Assembly: GCA_005881575.1 (NCBI GenBank)
Contig: VBCA01000004.1
Location: 124,001-188,000, forward strand
Length of the DNA stretch: 64,000 nucleotides
Origin: Betaproteobacteria bacterium
GTDB lineage: Bacteria > Pseudomonadota > Gammaproteobacteria > Burkholderiales > SG8-39
Direction: 5' to 3'
Each line of letters begins with the position of its first letter. The first letter of the stretch is position 1. The translations under genes were made by a program, and so were the position numbers. The notes under the pieces are model-generated. The model saw only the letters and a list, made by a program, of their open reading frames with translations. It was not told where the DNA came from and made no database searches. Shown piece after piece: positions 53,901 to 63,592 of the stretch.

Positions 53901-55694
53901 TCAAGCCCCGGCGCGCGGAAATCCCGGCAGCGGCTGCAGGCCGTCCGATTCGAACAGCTCCTGCAACTGCGCAGCCGCTTCCTTGGAAGTCTGGATGAGC
54001 TGCGCCTCGTCGTGCTGGACCGCGTACTGCGCATCGAGCCGCTGCTCGTCGTGCTGCTTGAACAGGCTCACGGCGCGCTCGGAGGCGGCGATACCGAAGC
54101 CCAGCGAAAGCAGCGCGTGGCGCGCCATGTCGAGGCTTGTCGGAAAGGTCTCGCGCCAGATGAGCTTGACCCCCAAATCCCGTAGGCGAAACAGGTGCAC
54201 GCGGTTACGCGCGCGCGCGAGGATCGGAACCTGCGGGAAGTGCTTGCGCACGACCGCCGCAGTCTTCGCCGAGGCCTCGACATCGTCAATGGCCAGCACG
54301 AAGAGCTTCGCCTCGCCCGTCTTCGCCGCCTCGAGCAGCTCGAGGCGCGAAGCGTCGCCGTAATAGACCTTGCTGCCGAAGCGCCTAACAAAATCCACCT
54401 GCTGGTAGCTCACCTCGAGCGCCGTGAAAGGCACGCCGCACATGCGCAGCACGCGCGAAACGATCTGCCCCACACGTCCGTAACCGGCGATGATGACCGG
54501 GTTTGCCGGTCCTGTGATCGCGTCGAATTCCGGGGTCGCGTGCCGCTCGGTCCAACGCGCGAGCGCGCGCTCGTGAGCTTCGAACGCGAGTGGCGCGAGC
54601 AGCATCGACACGGTCACGACCACCACAAGGAGCTGAGCGCTGCCCGCCTCGAATATGCCGAGGCTCCCCGCCGCGACGAACAGAATGAAGGCGAACTCGC
54701 CTCCCTGCGAAATCGAAACTGCAAGTCGCTGCGCAGCGTCGTTCGGCGCGCCGCCAATCCTGGCGATCGCGTACATCAGTGCAAGCTTCGCAAGCATGAG
54801 GCCGAGCACGAGGCCGAGCACCGCGAGCGGCCGTTCCCAAACGAGACCAAGGTTCGCGCTCATGCCCACGGCTATGAAGAAAAGACCGAGCAGGAGGCCC
54901 TTGAAGGGCTCGATGTCGGCCTCCAGTTCGTGGCGAAATTCAGAATCGGCGAGGAGCACCCCGGCGAGGAAGGCGCCGAGCGAAGGCGACAGGCCGATTT
55001 TCTCCATGATGAGCGCAGCGCCCACCACGAGCAGCAGCGCCGCCGCGGTAAATACTTCGCGGCCGCCGTAGCTCGCCACCGCCTTCAGCACCGGACGCAC
55101 GACGAGCCGACTTGAGATGATGACGACAGCGATCACCGCCAATCCCTTCGCAGCGGCGATCCAACCACCCGCGGCGTGAGTTCCCGAATCGCTGAGGAGC
55201 GGCAGGAGCGCGAGCAGGGGGATCACCGACACGTCCTGGAAGAGTAGCACGGCGAAGGCTTCACGCCCGTGGCGCGTGGCGAGCTGCTTGCGTTCCACGA
55301 GCGACGCGAGAACCAGAGCGGTGGAGGACATCGCCAGACCGAAACCCGCGACGAGGGCCGCCTGCCAGGAGAACCCGAACGCCAGCGCCAGGGCGGCGAG
55401 CACCGCGCCGGTCGCCAGCACCTGTGCGCCGCCGAGACCGAATACCGGCCGGCGCAGCACCCACAGGCGGCTCGGCTGCAGCTCCAGCCCGACGAGGAAA
55501 AGCAGCAGCACCACCCCGAACTCGGCGAACTGCAGCGTGGACTCGACCTCCCCGATCATCCCGAGGCCGAAGGGACCGATCAGCATGCCGGCGCCGAGAT
55601 AGCCGAGCACCGCGCCGAGCTTCAGGCGCTGGAAGAGCGGCACGAGCAACACCGCAGTGAGAAGAAAGACGGCCGCCTGTTCGAGCAGATGCAT
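53901..55694 (-). CDS. CPA2 family cation:proton antiporter with RCK (KefB/KefC-like)
   Basis: I choose ATG 55694 (MHLLEQAAVFLLTAVLLVPL), giving 597 residues. About 12 membrane helices (1-385) form the Na+/H+ exchanger domain, followed by a Rossmann TrkA_N/RCK domain beginning PVIIAGYGRVGQIVSRVLRM that would bind NAD(H) or glutathione-type ligands. It resembles the K+/H+ Kef antiporters. No KefF/G partner gene is adjacent. Confidence 0.9.
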   Translation of the reverse strand: MHLLEQAAVFLLTAVLLVPLFQRLKLGAVLGYLGAGMLIGPFGLGMIGEVESTLQFAEFGVVLLLFLVGLELQPSRLWVLRRPVFGLGGAQVLATGAVLAALALAFGFSWQAALVAGFGLAMSSTALVLASLVERKQLATRHGREAFAVLLFQDVSVIPLLALLPLLSDSGTHAAGGWIAAAKGLAVIAVVIISSRLVVRPVLKAVASYGGREVFTAAALLLVVGAALIMEKIGLSPSLGAFLAGVLLADSEFRHELEADIEPFKGLLLGLFFIAVGMSANLGLVWERPLAVLGLVLGLMLAKLALMYAIARIGGAPNDAAQRLAVSISQGGEFAFILFVAAGSLGIFEAGSAQLLVVVVTVSMLLAPLAFEAHERALARWTERHATPEFDAITGPANPVIIAGYGRVGQIVSRVLRMCGVPFTALEVSYQQVDFVRRFGSKVYYGDASRLELLEAAKTGEAKLFVLAIDDVEASAKTAAVVRKHFPQVPILARARNRVHLFRLRDLGVKLIWRETFPTSLDMARHALLSLGFGIAASERAVSLFKQHDEQRLDAQYAVQHDEAQLIQTSKEAAAQLQELFESDGLQPLPGFPRAGA

Positions 55695-55773
55695 GGCGAA
55701 AATCCGAAGGAAAGGGTTCGCCGCATTATGCGCGAGCGGCGCGGCGCGCGGAACAGGATACCGAGAGACCGTC

Positions 55774-56568
55774 TTAATCGGCGGGCATACCGGCGACCGC
55801 CGTAAGCATGCCGACCGAGCCCAGGTCGTAGCCGTCCACGACCAAGGACATGGGTTCGTCATCGCCTTGCAGTGCCGCAATGTAGAGGAGCGGCAGATAG
55901 TGCTCGGGCGTGGGCACCGACAAGCGCGCGTCCTCGCCGAGCTTCTCGAAATCGACGAGCACCCGGTGATCGCGCGATGACAGCGCCTGCCGAATCCTCT
56001 CGTTGAAGCGCACCGCCCAGTCGAACGGCGCTCCCCCTGCTCTTTTCATGAGGCGCAGGTTGTGCACGACGTTGCCGCTGCCGGCGACTAGCACCCCCTC
56101 ATCTCGCAGCGGCGCAAGCCGCTTGCCGGCTTCGTAGTGGAAAAGCGGCGGCTGGGTGCCGTCGATGCTCAGTTGGACGACGGGGATCTCCGCACCGGGA
56201 TACGCGTGCTTCAGAACCGACCAGGTGCCGTGGTCGAGCCCCCATGACTCGTCCAGCCGCACGTCCACGGGCTCGAGCAGTTCGCGCACCCTCGACGCGA
56301 GATGGGGGTCGCCCGGCGCCGGATATTGAACGTCGAACAAGGCTTGCGGAAAACCATAGAAATCGTGGATGGTTTTCGGCTTGTCCATCGCCGTCACCGC
56401 GGTCCCCTCCGTATACCAGTGCGCAGACACGCACAGGATGGCCCTGGGTTTCGGGACCGAATTACCGAGGCGCCGCCAAGACTCCGTGTACGGGTTGCGG
56501 TCCAGGGTATTCATGGGACTGCCGTGGCCGAAGAACACCACCGGCATCCTGGGTTTCTTGCGCTGCAT
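55774..56568 (-). CDS. 4,5-DOPA dioxygenase extradiol-like protein (YgiD)
   Basis: The 264-residue class III extradiol-dioxygenase fold protein has metal-ligand His residues in GHGSP, VSAHW and GLDHGTW. YgiD-type enzymes are zinc or iron enzymes that cleave catechols such as DOPA. It lies 10 bp after the pirin gene in the same direction, so the two are likely co-expressed. Confidence 0.9.
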   Translation of the reverse strand: MQRKKPRMPVVFFGHGSPMNTLDRNPYTESWRRLGNSVPKPRAILCVSAHWYTEGTAVTAMDKPKTIHDFYGFPQALFDVQYPAPGDPHLASRVRELLEPVDVRLDESWGLDHGTWSVLKHAYPGAEIPVVQLSIDGTQPPLFHYEAGKRLAPLRDEGVLVAGSGNVVHNLRLMKRAGGAPFDWAVRFNERIRQALSSRDHRVLVDFEKLGEDARLSVPTPEHYLPLLYIAALQGDDEPMSLVVDGYDLGSVGMLTAVAGMPAD

Positions 56569-56578
56569 CGGAATACCT

Positions 56579-57274
<696 letters not shown>

Positions 57275-57338
57275 TGCGGGCTTTCGTGTCGAGTGGAACT
57301 ATCGTGTCGATTGGATATTGGGTGGAGCTGGCGATTCA

Positions 57339-58460
57339 TCAAGGGGTGATTATTTTCATGTTGAACGCCCGCTCGACGAGCCAGATTCCCGCGACCACCA
57401 CGATCGCGAGGGACCCGCCGATGAACACCAGGCGCCGGTAGAACCAGCTCGCCCTCAGCGCGTACGCGACCGGCAGGAACGCACTCACGATCGCGAGCTG
57501 ACCCACTTCCACGCCGAGATTGAAGCCGACGAGCGCGATGAGCAGCGCGCCCTGTGGCAGTCCGAGGTCTCTCAGAACGCTGGCGAAGCCGAAGCCGTGA
57601 ATCAACCCGAAGGCGAAAGCGACCATCCAGCGCCGACCATGTACCAAGGGAAAGACGTTGTTCAACGCAGCGAGCACGACCGAGGTCGCAATCGCCGATT
57701 CCACCAGGCGCGAGGGCAGCGAGATCACCCCCAGCGCCGCGAGGCTCAGCGTGATCGAATGCGCCACGGTGAACGAGGTGACGATCTTGAACACGTCCCA
57801 GAAAGCCGGGGGAAACCGCGGGACGGCCTGCCAGCGTCCTGCGTCGAACACGAGCACCGCGGGCAGGAGTAGCGACAGCAGGAACAGGATATGGTCGAAG
57901 CCGATCCAGATGTGCCATACGCCTTCGCGTGCGTAATCGACGAACTGGGTGAGCGCCGAGATCTTCGCGAGCTCGAAGCTCTGGGTCACCCGCTCCGGAC
58001 CGAAGATGGCCGTGCGCGTAGCCACCCCGTGTTCGAGCCTCAGCAATCCCCTGTGCTGCGGATCGAGGTCGGCGAAGAGGCTGTAGCTGATTTCGAGGGT
58101 CGCCACCTCCTCAGGGCAAGTGGCCGCAAAGCGCATCACCGAATAAGCGCCGTCGCTGTGGTCATCGACGAGAAATTCCGTCGCGTGAGTGGGGCAGTCG
58201 GCGCCTTTCGAACGCAGCTTCAATCTCGCGAGAGCATAGGCTGCGATATCCGCGTGATGCGCTTTCACTTCGCCCCAGGTGATATCACCGTCTCCGCTGT
58301 CGTCCAGGCCGATCGCGAAATCGAGGTCGCGCAAGGCGATGTCCCATTGCCCGCTCACGTTCGAACCCTCTGCACGGATCGCCAGGTAACTGTCACTCGG
58401 CTTGTGCGCGTACGCGAACGAGGCTGCAAGGAGAAGCAGCAACGCGAGCAGCGTTCTCAT
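57339..58460 (-). CDS. HupE/UreJ-type membrane protein
   Basis: The 373-residue protein has a signal peptide (about 1-19), a periplasmic domain of about 170 residues and six to seven helices with conserved-looking WHIWIGFDHILFLLSLLLPA and FGLIHGFGFASVL. This matches the HupE/UreJ_2 family (putative metal or hydrogenase/urease accessory). An EF-hand-like DDSGDGDITWGE lies near residue 55. No hydrogenase or urease genes are near. Confidence 0.87.
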   Translation of the reverse strand: MRTLLALLLLLAASFAYAHKPSDSYLAIRAEGSNVSGQWDIALRDLDFAIGLDDSGDGDITWGEVKAHHADIAAYALARLKLRSKGADCPTHATEFLVDDHSDGAYSVMRFAATCPEEVATLEISYSLFADLDPQHRGLLRLEHGVATRTAIFGPERVTQSFELAKISALTQFVDYAREGVWHIWIGFDHILFLLSLLLPAVLVFDAGRWQAVPRFPPAFWDVFKIVTSFTVAHSITLSLAALGVISLPSRLVESAIATSVVLAALNNVFPLVHGRRWMVAFAFGLIHGFGFASVLRDLGLPQGALLIALVGFNLGVEVGQLAIVSAFLPVAYALRASWFYRRLVFIGGSLAIVVVAGIWLVERAFNMKIITP

Positions 58461-59665
58461 CGCTTCAGGGCCTTCAGCTTTTCCGCTGTGCGGCGCAGGA
58501 GCGGATCCTCATGCCCGGAGCGCTCGAGCCAGTCGAGCGCCTCCTGCGCGGCCTCCGGGTCTTTCATCGCGAGCGCCGCCTCGAGCAGCATGCGTGCGTC
58601 GCGCGGCTCGCGCTGGAGCTTCCAATTCTCCCGTGCCAGTGCGAGAGCCTTCTCCTTGTTGCCGAGGAGATAGAGGTTGAAGCGCGCTTCCTCCTGTTGG
58701 TGCAATTTGTCGCCGCGCAAGGCCGCGGCGTCGAACCGGGATCGGAGCGCCTCGATGTGTTCTCGCGCTTTCGGCGACTTCAGAGCCTGCTCGGCAAGGG
58801 CGAGACGAAGGAGCAGGATGTCCGACTTCACCCAGTCGACGAGCAACGGAATGACTTCGTCGGGGCGTCCCTGGTCGAGCAGAAAGTCCGCGTACGCCGC
58901 GAGCAAAAACTGGTCGTTGATCGGCTCAAAGTACGCCGCGCGGAAATGCCCCTCGGCTTGCTTCACGTCGCCCTGTCGCAACGACATCTCGGCTAGGCGC
59001 GTCAGCACCCAGACCTTGACTTCGCGCGGTGCGTCCGCGTTCTTGGCAAGCGCCGCCGAAAGAGCGCGATGGGCGACGGCGGCCTTGCCCGTGGTGCCGT
59101 CGAGGTAGGCCATGCACCCGACGGCGTAGAGCTCGGATTCGACCTTCAGCAGGGCCAGGCAATCTTCCCGCGCCTTTTCGTAATTCGCCTGCACCATGTG
59201 GATCGCGGCGCGCCAGGACCAGGCGCGTGCGTTCTTGGGGTCTTCGCGCGTCGCTGCTTCGAGGTCCCGCATGGCGCCGGAGAAATCGTGGCTGTACTGC
59301 TTGAGGATCGCGCGCATCACGAGAACATCGAGCGGCGGCGCAGGCAGGTGCCACCAAGGCTTGAGCGCCGCCTGCGCGTAGCCTACGTAGCGAGGGTCCC
59401 CTTCCGAGCTGGCAAGCTCGAAATAGCGCCCGGCGAGCCGCACCGCCGTTTCCCGTTTGCGCGGGTCAGCGGTCAGCTCGGCACGCAGCTGGCGCAGCTC
59501 GCGAGCGATCGGATCGCCCGGCCTCACGGGCAATCGCTCGAGCACCGTTGCGTCGTCCTTGGGCACATAGGGCGCGGCGCACGCGGCGGCCGCAAACGAC
59601 GCGATCGCCAGCGCGCGCAACCCCTCAATGACTGTGCCGATGATGGATGTCCGGAAAGTGCACAT
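58457..59665 (-). CDS. Exported tetratricopeptide-repeat protein
   Basis: The protein has a signal-like segment (IEGLRALAIASFAAAACAAP) and about 330 residues of helical TPR-like repeats. The start is uncertain: ATG 59665 gives 402 residues, with the signal after about 15 residues, and overlaps the EamA 3' end by about 40 bp; a later TTG is an alternative. It overlaps the HupE start by 4 bp, so the three genes likely form an operon. Function unknown. Confidence 0.8.
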   Translation of the reverse strand: MCTFRTSIIGTVIEGLRALAIASFAAAACAAPYVPKDDATVLERLPVRPGDPIARELRQLRAELTADPRKRETAVRLAGRYFELASSEGDPRYVGYAQAALKPWWHLPAPPLDVLVMRAILKQYSHDFSGAMRDLEAATREDPKNARAWSWRAAIHMVQANYEKAREDCLALLKVESELYAVGCMAYLDGTTGKAAVAHRALSAALAKNADAPREVKVWVLTRLAEMSLRQGDVKQAEGHFRAAYFEPINDQFLLAAYADFLLDQGRPDEVIPLLVDWVKSDILLLRLALAEQALKSPKAREHIEALRSRFDAAALRGDKLHQQEEARFNLYLLGNKEKALALARENWKLQREPRDARMLLEAALAMKDPEAAQEALDWLERSGHEDPLLRRTAEKLKALKR

Positions 59666-60668
59666 GGCTGTGGCTGAGGGCATCATGTTCGTGACTGTGC
59701 GAGTGCGGCTCGGCGCCGTCCCACGCAAAATCGTGTTCATGGCGATGGTGCTCGTCATGGGTGTGGGAGTGCGTATGCGCCAGCGCCTCGTGCCGGTGTA
59801 GGTGCCGGTGGCGTTCGGTGAGATGCAGCGCAACGCCGACCGCCATCAAGACCGCTGCGACCCAGAAAAACGTATCCGGAGACTCGCCAAGCAACGCAAA
59901 AGACGCGGCCGCCCCGATAAAAGGGGCGGTCGAAAAATAAGCGCCGGTCCGAGCAGTGCCGAGCTGGCGCAACGCCACCACGAAAAGAGCAAGGCTCACT
60001 CCATAGCCGAGCAGGCCGACCAGAGCAGCAGCAGCGGCGACCTCCGGTGCCGGAAGGGCGGCTCCAAAGCCCGCCGCCACGCAAAGGTTCACCGATCCGG
60101 CTGCCAGCCCTTTGATGCCCGCGATCTTGACCGAGTCCCCGGCGGAAATCTTGCGCGTGAGGTTGTTGTCGAGCGCCCAGCACAGGCAGGCACCCGCCAC
60201 CGCGAGCGCAGGCCAGGAGGTCGCGATCTCCCCCGGCTGCCAGCCGAGAATCACGCCGCCGCAGACGATCAGAGACATCCCCAGTATCAGGCGTCGATCG
60301 AAATTCTCTCGAAACACGAACCAGGCCAGCAGGGCGGTGAACACGCTTTCGAGGTTCAAAAGCAGCGACACCGACGAGGCGGAGCTCGCGGCAAGGGCGA
60401 GCATCAGAAGCGCGGGGCCGATGACGCCTCCCGAAACGACGGCTCCGGCGAGCCACTTGTAGTCGCCCGGCGAGAATCGGGGCCGCTCGGCGGCCCGCCA
60501 AAGCGAGCCGCGCACGGCAAGCCAAAGGGCGAGCCCCACGCCCGACCCTGCATATAGGAGGCCGGCAAGCATGACTGGCCCGATTTCTCCGACGAGGAGC
60601 TTGGCGATCGGGGTGCTCGCCCCGAAGAGGGCCGCACCAAGCAGAGAATAGGCGATGCCCGGGTTCAC
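59625..60668 (-). CDS. EamA/DMT-family transporter with a His-rich tail
   Basis: The 347-residue protein has ten helices and two EamA domains (about 1-140 and 150-285). The last about 60 residues are strikingly His-rich (HRHLHRHEALAHTHSHTHDE and more), which suggests metal binding by a cytoplasmic tail. EamA substrates vary; the tail points to a divalent metal such as Ni, Zn or Co, also consistent with the HupE neighbour. Confidence 0.9.
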   Translation of the reverse strand: MNPGIAYSLLGAALFGASTPIAKLLVGEIGPVMLAGLLYAGSGVGLALWLAVRGSLWRAAERPRFSPGDYKWLAGAVVSGGVIGPALLMLALAASSASSVSLLLNLESVFTALLAWFVFRENFDRRLILGMSLIVCGGVILGWQPGEIATSWPALAVAGACLCWALDNNLTRKISAGDSVKIAGIKGLAAGSVNLCVAAGFGAALPAPEVAAAAALVGLLGYGVSLALFVVALRQLGTARTGAYFSTAPFIGAAASFALLGESPDTFFWVAAVLMAVGVALHLTERHRHLHRHEALAHTHSHTHDEHHRHEHDFAWDGAEPHSHSHEHDALSHSHVHFPDIHHRHSH

Positions 60669-60767
60669 TTGTCAATCCGTGCAACGATATATGCTAGGAT
60701 AGCCGGCGGTTGACCGGTGTCCGGTGACCGGATCATTCTAATAACGCTCAGAGAGAGGAGACATTGA

Positions 60768-60965
60768 ATGAAGAAGCTCATGTCGCTGTTGGTGGCCGCG
60801 GTCTTCGCGGTGTCGAGTGGCGTTACGGTCGCTGCGTCCCACGCCGGCGCGCCGATGAAGAAGGACGAAATGAAGAAGGATGGAATGAAAAAAGACGGAA
60901 TGAAGAAAGGCGATAAGAAGGCAGCGAAGAAAAAAACCGCGAAGAAAGACGAGATGAAGAAGTAA
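60768..60965 (+). CDS. Lysine-rich exported protein, MXKDX-repeat type
   Basis: ATG 60768, with AGAGAGGAG upstream, gives 65 residues: a signal peptide (about 1-23, ending VAAS-HAG) and a mature part of MKKDE/MKKDG repeats, then AKKK-rich stretches and a C-terminal KKDEMKK. It is a paralogue of the protein at 18089-18274. The gene and its terminator are a matched pair with that locus. Confidence 0.85.
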   Translation: MKKLMSLLVAAVFAVSSGVTVAASHAGAPMKKDEMKKDGMKKDGMKKGDKKAAKKKTAKKDEMKK

Positions 60966-60984
60966 GCCTCTCAACCCACAGAAA

Positions 60985-61007
60985 AAGGCAGGGAACGTCC
61001 CTGCCTT
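60985..61007. terminator. Bidirectional terminator of the MXKDX gene and trx
   Basis: AAGGCAGGGA (60985-60994) and TCCCTGCCTT (60998-61007) form a 10-bp stem with a 3-nt loop, followed by TTTTTATTTT on the forward strand and a T-run on the reverse. The stem sequence is the same as at 18045-18069. Confidence 0.92.
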
Positions 61008-61010
61008 TTT

Positions 61011-61403
61011 TTATTTTCCCTCGACCGACGCCTGCTGCGCGCCTGCCTCGCGTTCGGCGATTTCCTTGTGCACCATCGCCATGTCGAGTTCCCTGCCCTG
61101 GGTGATGATCTGCTCGAGCGCCGAACCCGGAAGCGCGCCCGCCTGAGAGAAGAGAATGACCTTCTCGCGGAAAAACATCAGGGTCGGGATCGAGCGGATA
61201 TTGAACGACGCGGCCAGGTCCTGCTCATCGTCGGTGTTCACTTTTCCAAACACGATGTCGGCGTGCTTTTCCGAACTGGCCTCGAATACCGGCGCGAAGC
61301 CTTTGCACGGCCCGCACCAAGGCGCCCAGAAATCGACGAGGACCATGTCGTTACCATTCACGACTTGTTCGAAATTGTCCTTGGTCAACGCGATCGTTGC
61401 CAT
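61011..61403 (-). CDS. Thioredoxin family protein
   Basis: The 130-residue cytoplasmic protein has the classic FWAPWCGPCKGFAPVFE active site and SIPTLMFF with the cis-Pro. The C-terminal 25 residues extend beyond standard TrxA. It reduces protein disulfides. It is convergent with the MXKDX gene. Confidence 0.95.
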   Translation of the reverse strand: MATIALTKDNFEQVVNGNDMVLVDFWAPWCGPCKGFAPVFEASSEKHADIVFGKVNTDDEQDLAASFNIRSIPTLMFFREKVILFSQAGALPGSALEQIITQGRELDMAMVHKEIAEREAGAQQASVEGK

Positions 61404-61458
61404 GCGAAGATCTCCGGAATTTGTCGGAGCCGCGATTATAACAGGGGCGTTGGGTCCC

Positions 61459-62253
61459 TCAGCGCAGCGTCCTCAGAAAATCCGCGATCGAGCGCCAGTA
61501 TTCGGGTTCACCGGAGATGCTGTCGTGATCCGCGTGCGGAACCTGATGCCACGTTTTCGTACCGCGCCAGGCTTCGAACAAAGCGCGCGAGTGCGCGGCC
61601 GGGATGACCCGGTCTCCAGTCGCAACGAGGCACAGCAATGGCGCCTCGATCCGGGGTGCAAGCGCGATCGAGTCGAAGCGATGCCGGAGCATGAGCGACA
61701 CCGGCAGAAAAGGATAGTGGCGCTTTGCCACTTCGACGATGCTGTCGTACGGCGACACGAGTATGACAGCCCTCAGCGGGCGATGGGCCGCGAGGTGAAC
61801 AGCGATCCCGCTGCCCAAACTGCGCCCCATCGCGACGATGCGTTCGGAATTCACCTCGGAACGTCCCTTTGCGTAATCGTGGATCACGAGCCCGTCCTCA
61901 AGGAGCTCCTTTTCTCCAGGTTTGCCTTCGCTTTCCCCGTAGCCGCGAAAGTTCACGAGCAGCAGCGACCAGCCGGTGAAATGGTCCGCGGGGTCCACAA
62001 GCCAGGAAACTTCCTCCGCGTTGCCGCCGAAGTAGATGACGAGGGGCGCGGGGGCTCCGTCGCCCTTTACCAGCCAGCCCCGGAGCTTGACACCATCGGC
62101 GGCGACGATGCTCACCTCTTCGACGTTCGGACGCGGTGCGGGGCGGGATTCGAGCGGACGCTGGAAGAACAACATCCGCTCTTGGAAAAGCCACACGAAC
62201 AGCGGCACGCCGACGGCGACGCCGAGCACGATCTTCAGGATCGAACCGATCAT
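61459..62253 (-). CDS. Alpha/beta hydrolase
   Basis: The 264-residue protein has an N-terminal membrane helix (about 1-22) and an alpha/beta-hydrolase domain with nucleophile elbow GRSLGSG, RGYGESEGKPGE and the catalytic His near the C-terminus (HADHDS). It looks like a membrane-anchored serine hydrolase of the BEM46/ABHD type. Its ATG overlaps the ndh stop by one base (TGATG). Confidence 0.88.
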   Translation of the reverse strand: MIGSILKIVLGVAVGVPLFVWLFQERMLFFQRPLESRPAPRPNVEEVSIVAADGVKLRGWLVKGDGAPAPLVIYFGGNAEEVSWLVDPADHFTGWSLLLVNFRGYGESEGKPGEKELLEDGLVIHDYAKGRSEVNSERIVAMGRSLGSGIAVHLAAHRPLRAVILVSPYDSIVEVAKRHYPFLPVSLMLRHRFDSIALAPRIEAPLLCLVATGDRVIPAAHSRALFEAWRGTKTWHQVPHADHDSISGEPEYWRSIADFLRTLR

Positions 62254-63563
62254 CAGTGCAATTTGACGCTCGGCTCAGTGCCGCGTTTGAGGATGCGCGC
62301 CAGGGTATCGAGCGCGACGCCGACAGGACCATGGAGCGCGTACAGGTGCATCTTGTACAGCGACAGGTACATCAGCCGCGCGAACCAGCCCTCCACGCGG
62401 TAGCTCTTGCCTGAAAGAAAACCCATCAGCGATCCGATCGTGCTGTATTCGCCGAGCGACACGAGAGAACCGAAGTCGCGGTAGTGGAAGGGCACGAGCG
62501 GCCGTCCACGCATGCGCAGCGCCATCGCCGCGAGAAGGTGGGAAGCCTCCTGGTGAGCTGCCTGCGCGGCGGGCGGCACGGGCGGCGCCTTGCCTTCGCG
62601 CGGGAGCGCCGAGCAGTCGCCCAGAGCGAAAATGTCCGGATCGCGCGTCGTCTGCAGCGTCGGCAGAACGAGCAGCTGGTTGATTCGGTTGGTTTCGAGT
62701 CCGTCGAGGTTCGCCAGGAGATCGGCCCCTTTGATTCCCGCCGCCCATACCGCGAGGTCCGCCGGGTAGGATTTGCCGCTTTTCGTTTTCACCTCGCTCG
62801 CGGTGACCTCGACGGCTTGCTCAGAGCACGCAACGCTCACGCCCAGGTCCTCGAGCGCCGCGGTCACGGCCCTGGCAATGCGTTCGGGAAGCATCGGCAG
62901 GATTCGGGGGTCGGCGTTGAGGAGCGTGATATGGAGAAATCGCTCCGGGTCGATGTTCTGGAGGCCGTATGCGGCGAACACCCGCGTGCTGTTGTGTAGC
63001 TCGGCGGCGAGCTCGACGCCGGTCGCTCCCGCGCCTACGATCACCACGCGCAGGCGGGCCGGCGCGTTGCCGGGCCGATAGTTGGCTTGGATGCAGGCAT
63101 TGATCAGGCGCCGGTGGAAGCGGTCGGCCTCGTCAGCCGACTCCAGCGCGTAGGCGTGTTCCACGACACCGGGGACGCCGAAAGTGTTCGCGACACTGCC
63201 GATTGCGATCACCAGGGTGTCGTAGCTCAAAGTGCGGCGCGGGATAACTTCGACTCCGCGCTCATCGACCGTGGGCGCCACCGCGATCTCGCGGCGCCTT
63301 CGGTCGACACTCTCCAGTGCTCCGCAGTAGAAGGTGAAGTGGTGCCAGCGCGCCTGCGCGAGGTAGTCGAGCTGGTGTGCGTGAATATCCATGCTTCCGG
63401 CAGCGACCTCGTGCAAGAGGGGCTTCCAGAGGTGGGTCTCGTTCTTGTCCACGAGGGTGACTATGGCGCGTCCTCTGCGCCCAAATCGGTCCCCTGCCCG
63501 GGTCGCGAGCTCAAGCCCCCCGGCGCCGCCTCCGACGATAACGATGCGATGGGGATCGGTCAT
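62253..63563 (-). CDS. ndh: NADH dehydrogenase type II (FAD-dependent oxidoreductase)
   Basis: The 436-residue protein has the FAD motif IVGGGAGGLELATRAG near the start, the NAD motif VVIVGAGATGVELAAEL (about 170-186) and FALGDCSALPREGKAPPVPP. These fit NDH-2, which passes electrons from NADH to quinone without pumping. The C-terminal hydrophobic segment would give membrane binding. Confidence 0.92.
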   Translation of the reverse strand: MTDPHRIVIVGGGAGGLELATRAGDRFGRRGRAIVTLVDKNETHLWKPLLHEVAAGSMDIHAHQLDYLAQARWHHFTFYCGALESVDRRRREIAVAPTVDERGVEVIPRRTLSYDTLVIAIGSVANTFGVPGVVEHAYALESADEADRFHRRLINACIQANYRPGNAPARLRVVIVGAGATGVELAAELHNSTRVFAAYGLQNIDPERFLHITLLNADPRILPMLPERIARAVTAALEDLGVSVACSEQAVEVTASEVKTKSGKSYPADLAVWAAGIKGADLLANLDGLETNRINQLLVLPTLQTTRDPDIFALGDCSALPREGKAPPVPPAAQAAHQEASHLLAAMALRMRGRPLVPFHYRDFGSLVSLGEYSTIGSLMGFLSGKSYRVEGWFARLMYLSLYKMHLYALHGPVGVALDTLARILKRGTEPSVKLH

Positions 63564-63592
63564 AGATTTTCGGCAGCCCGCGAAACGCTGAT

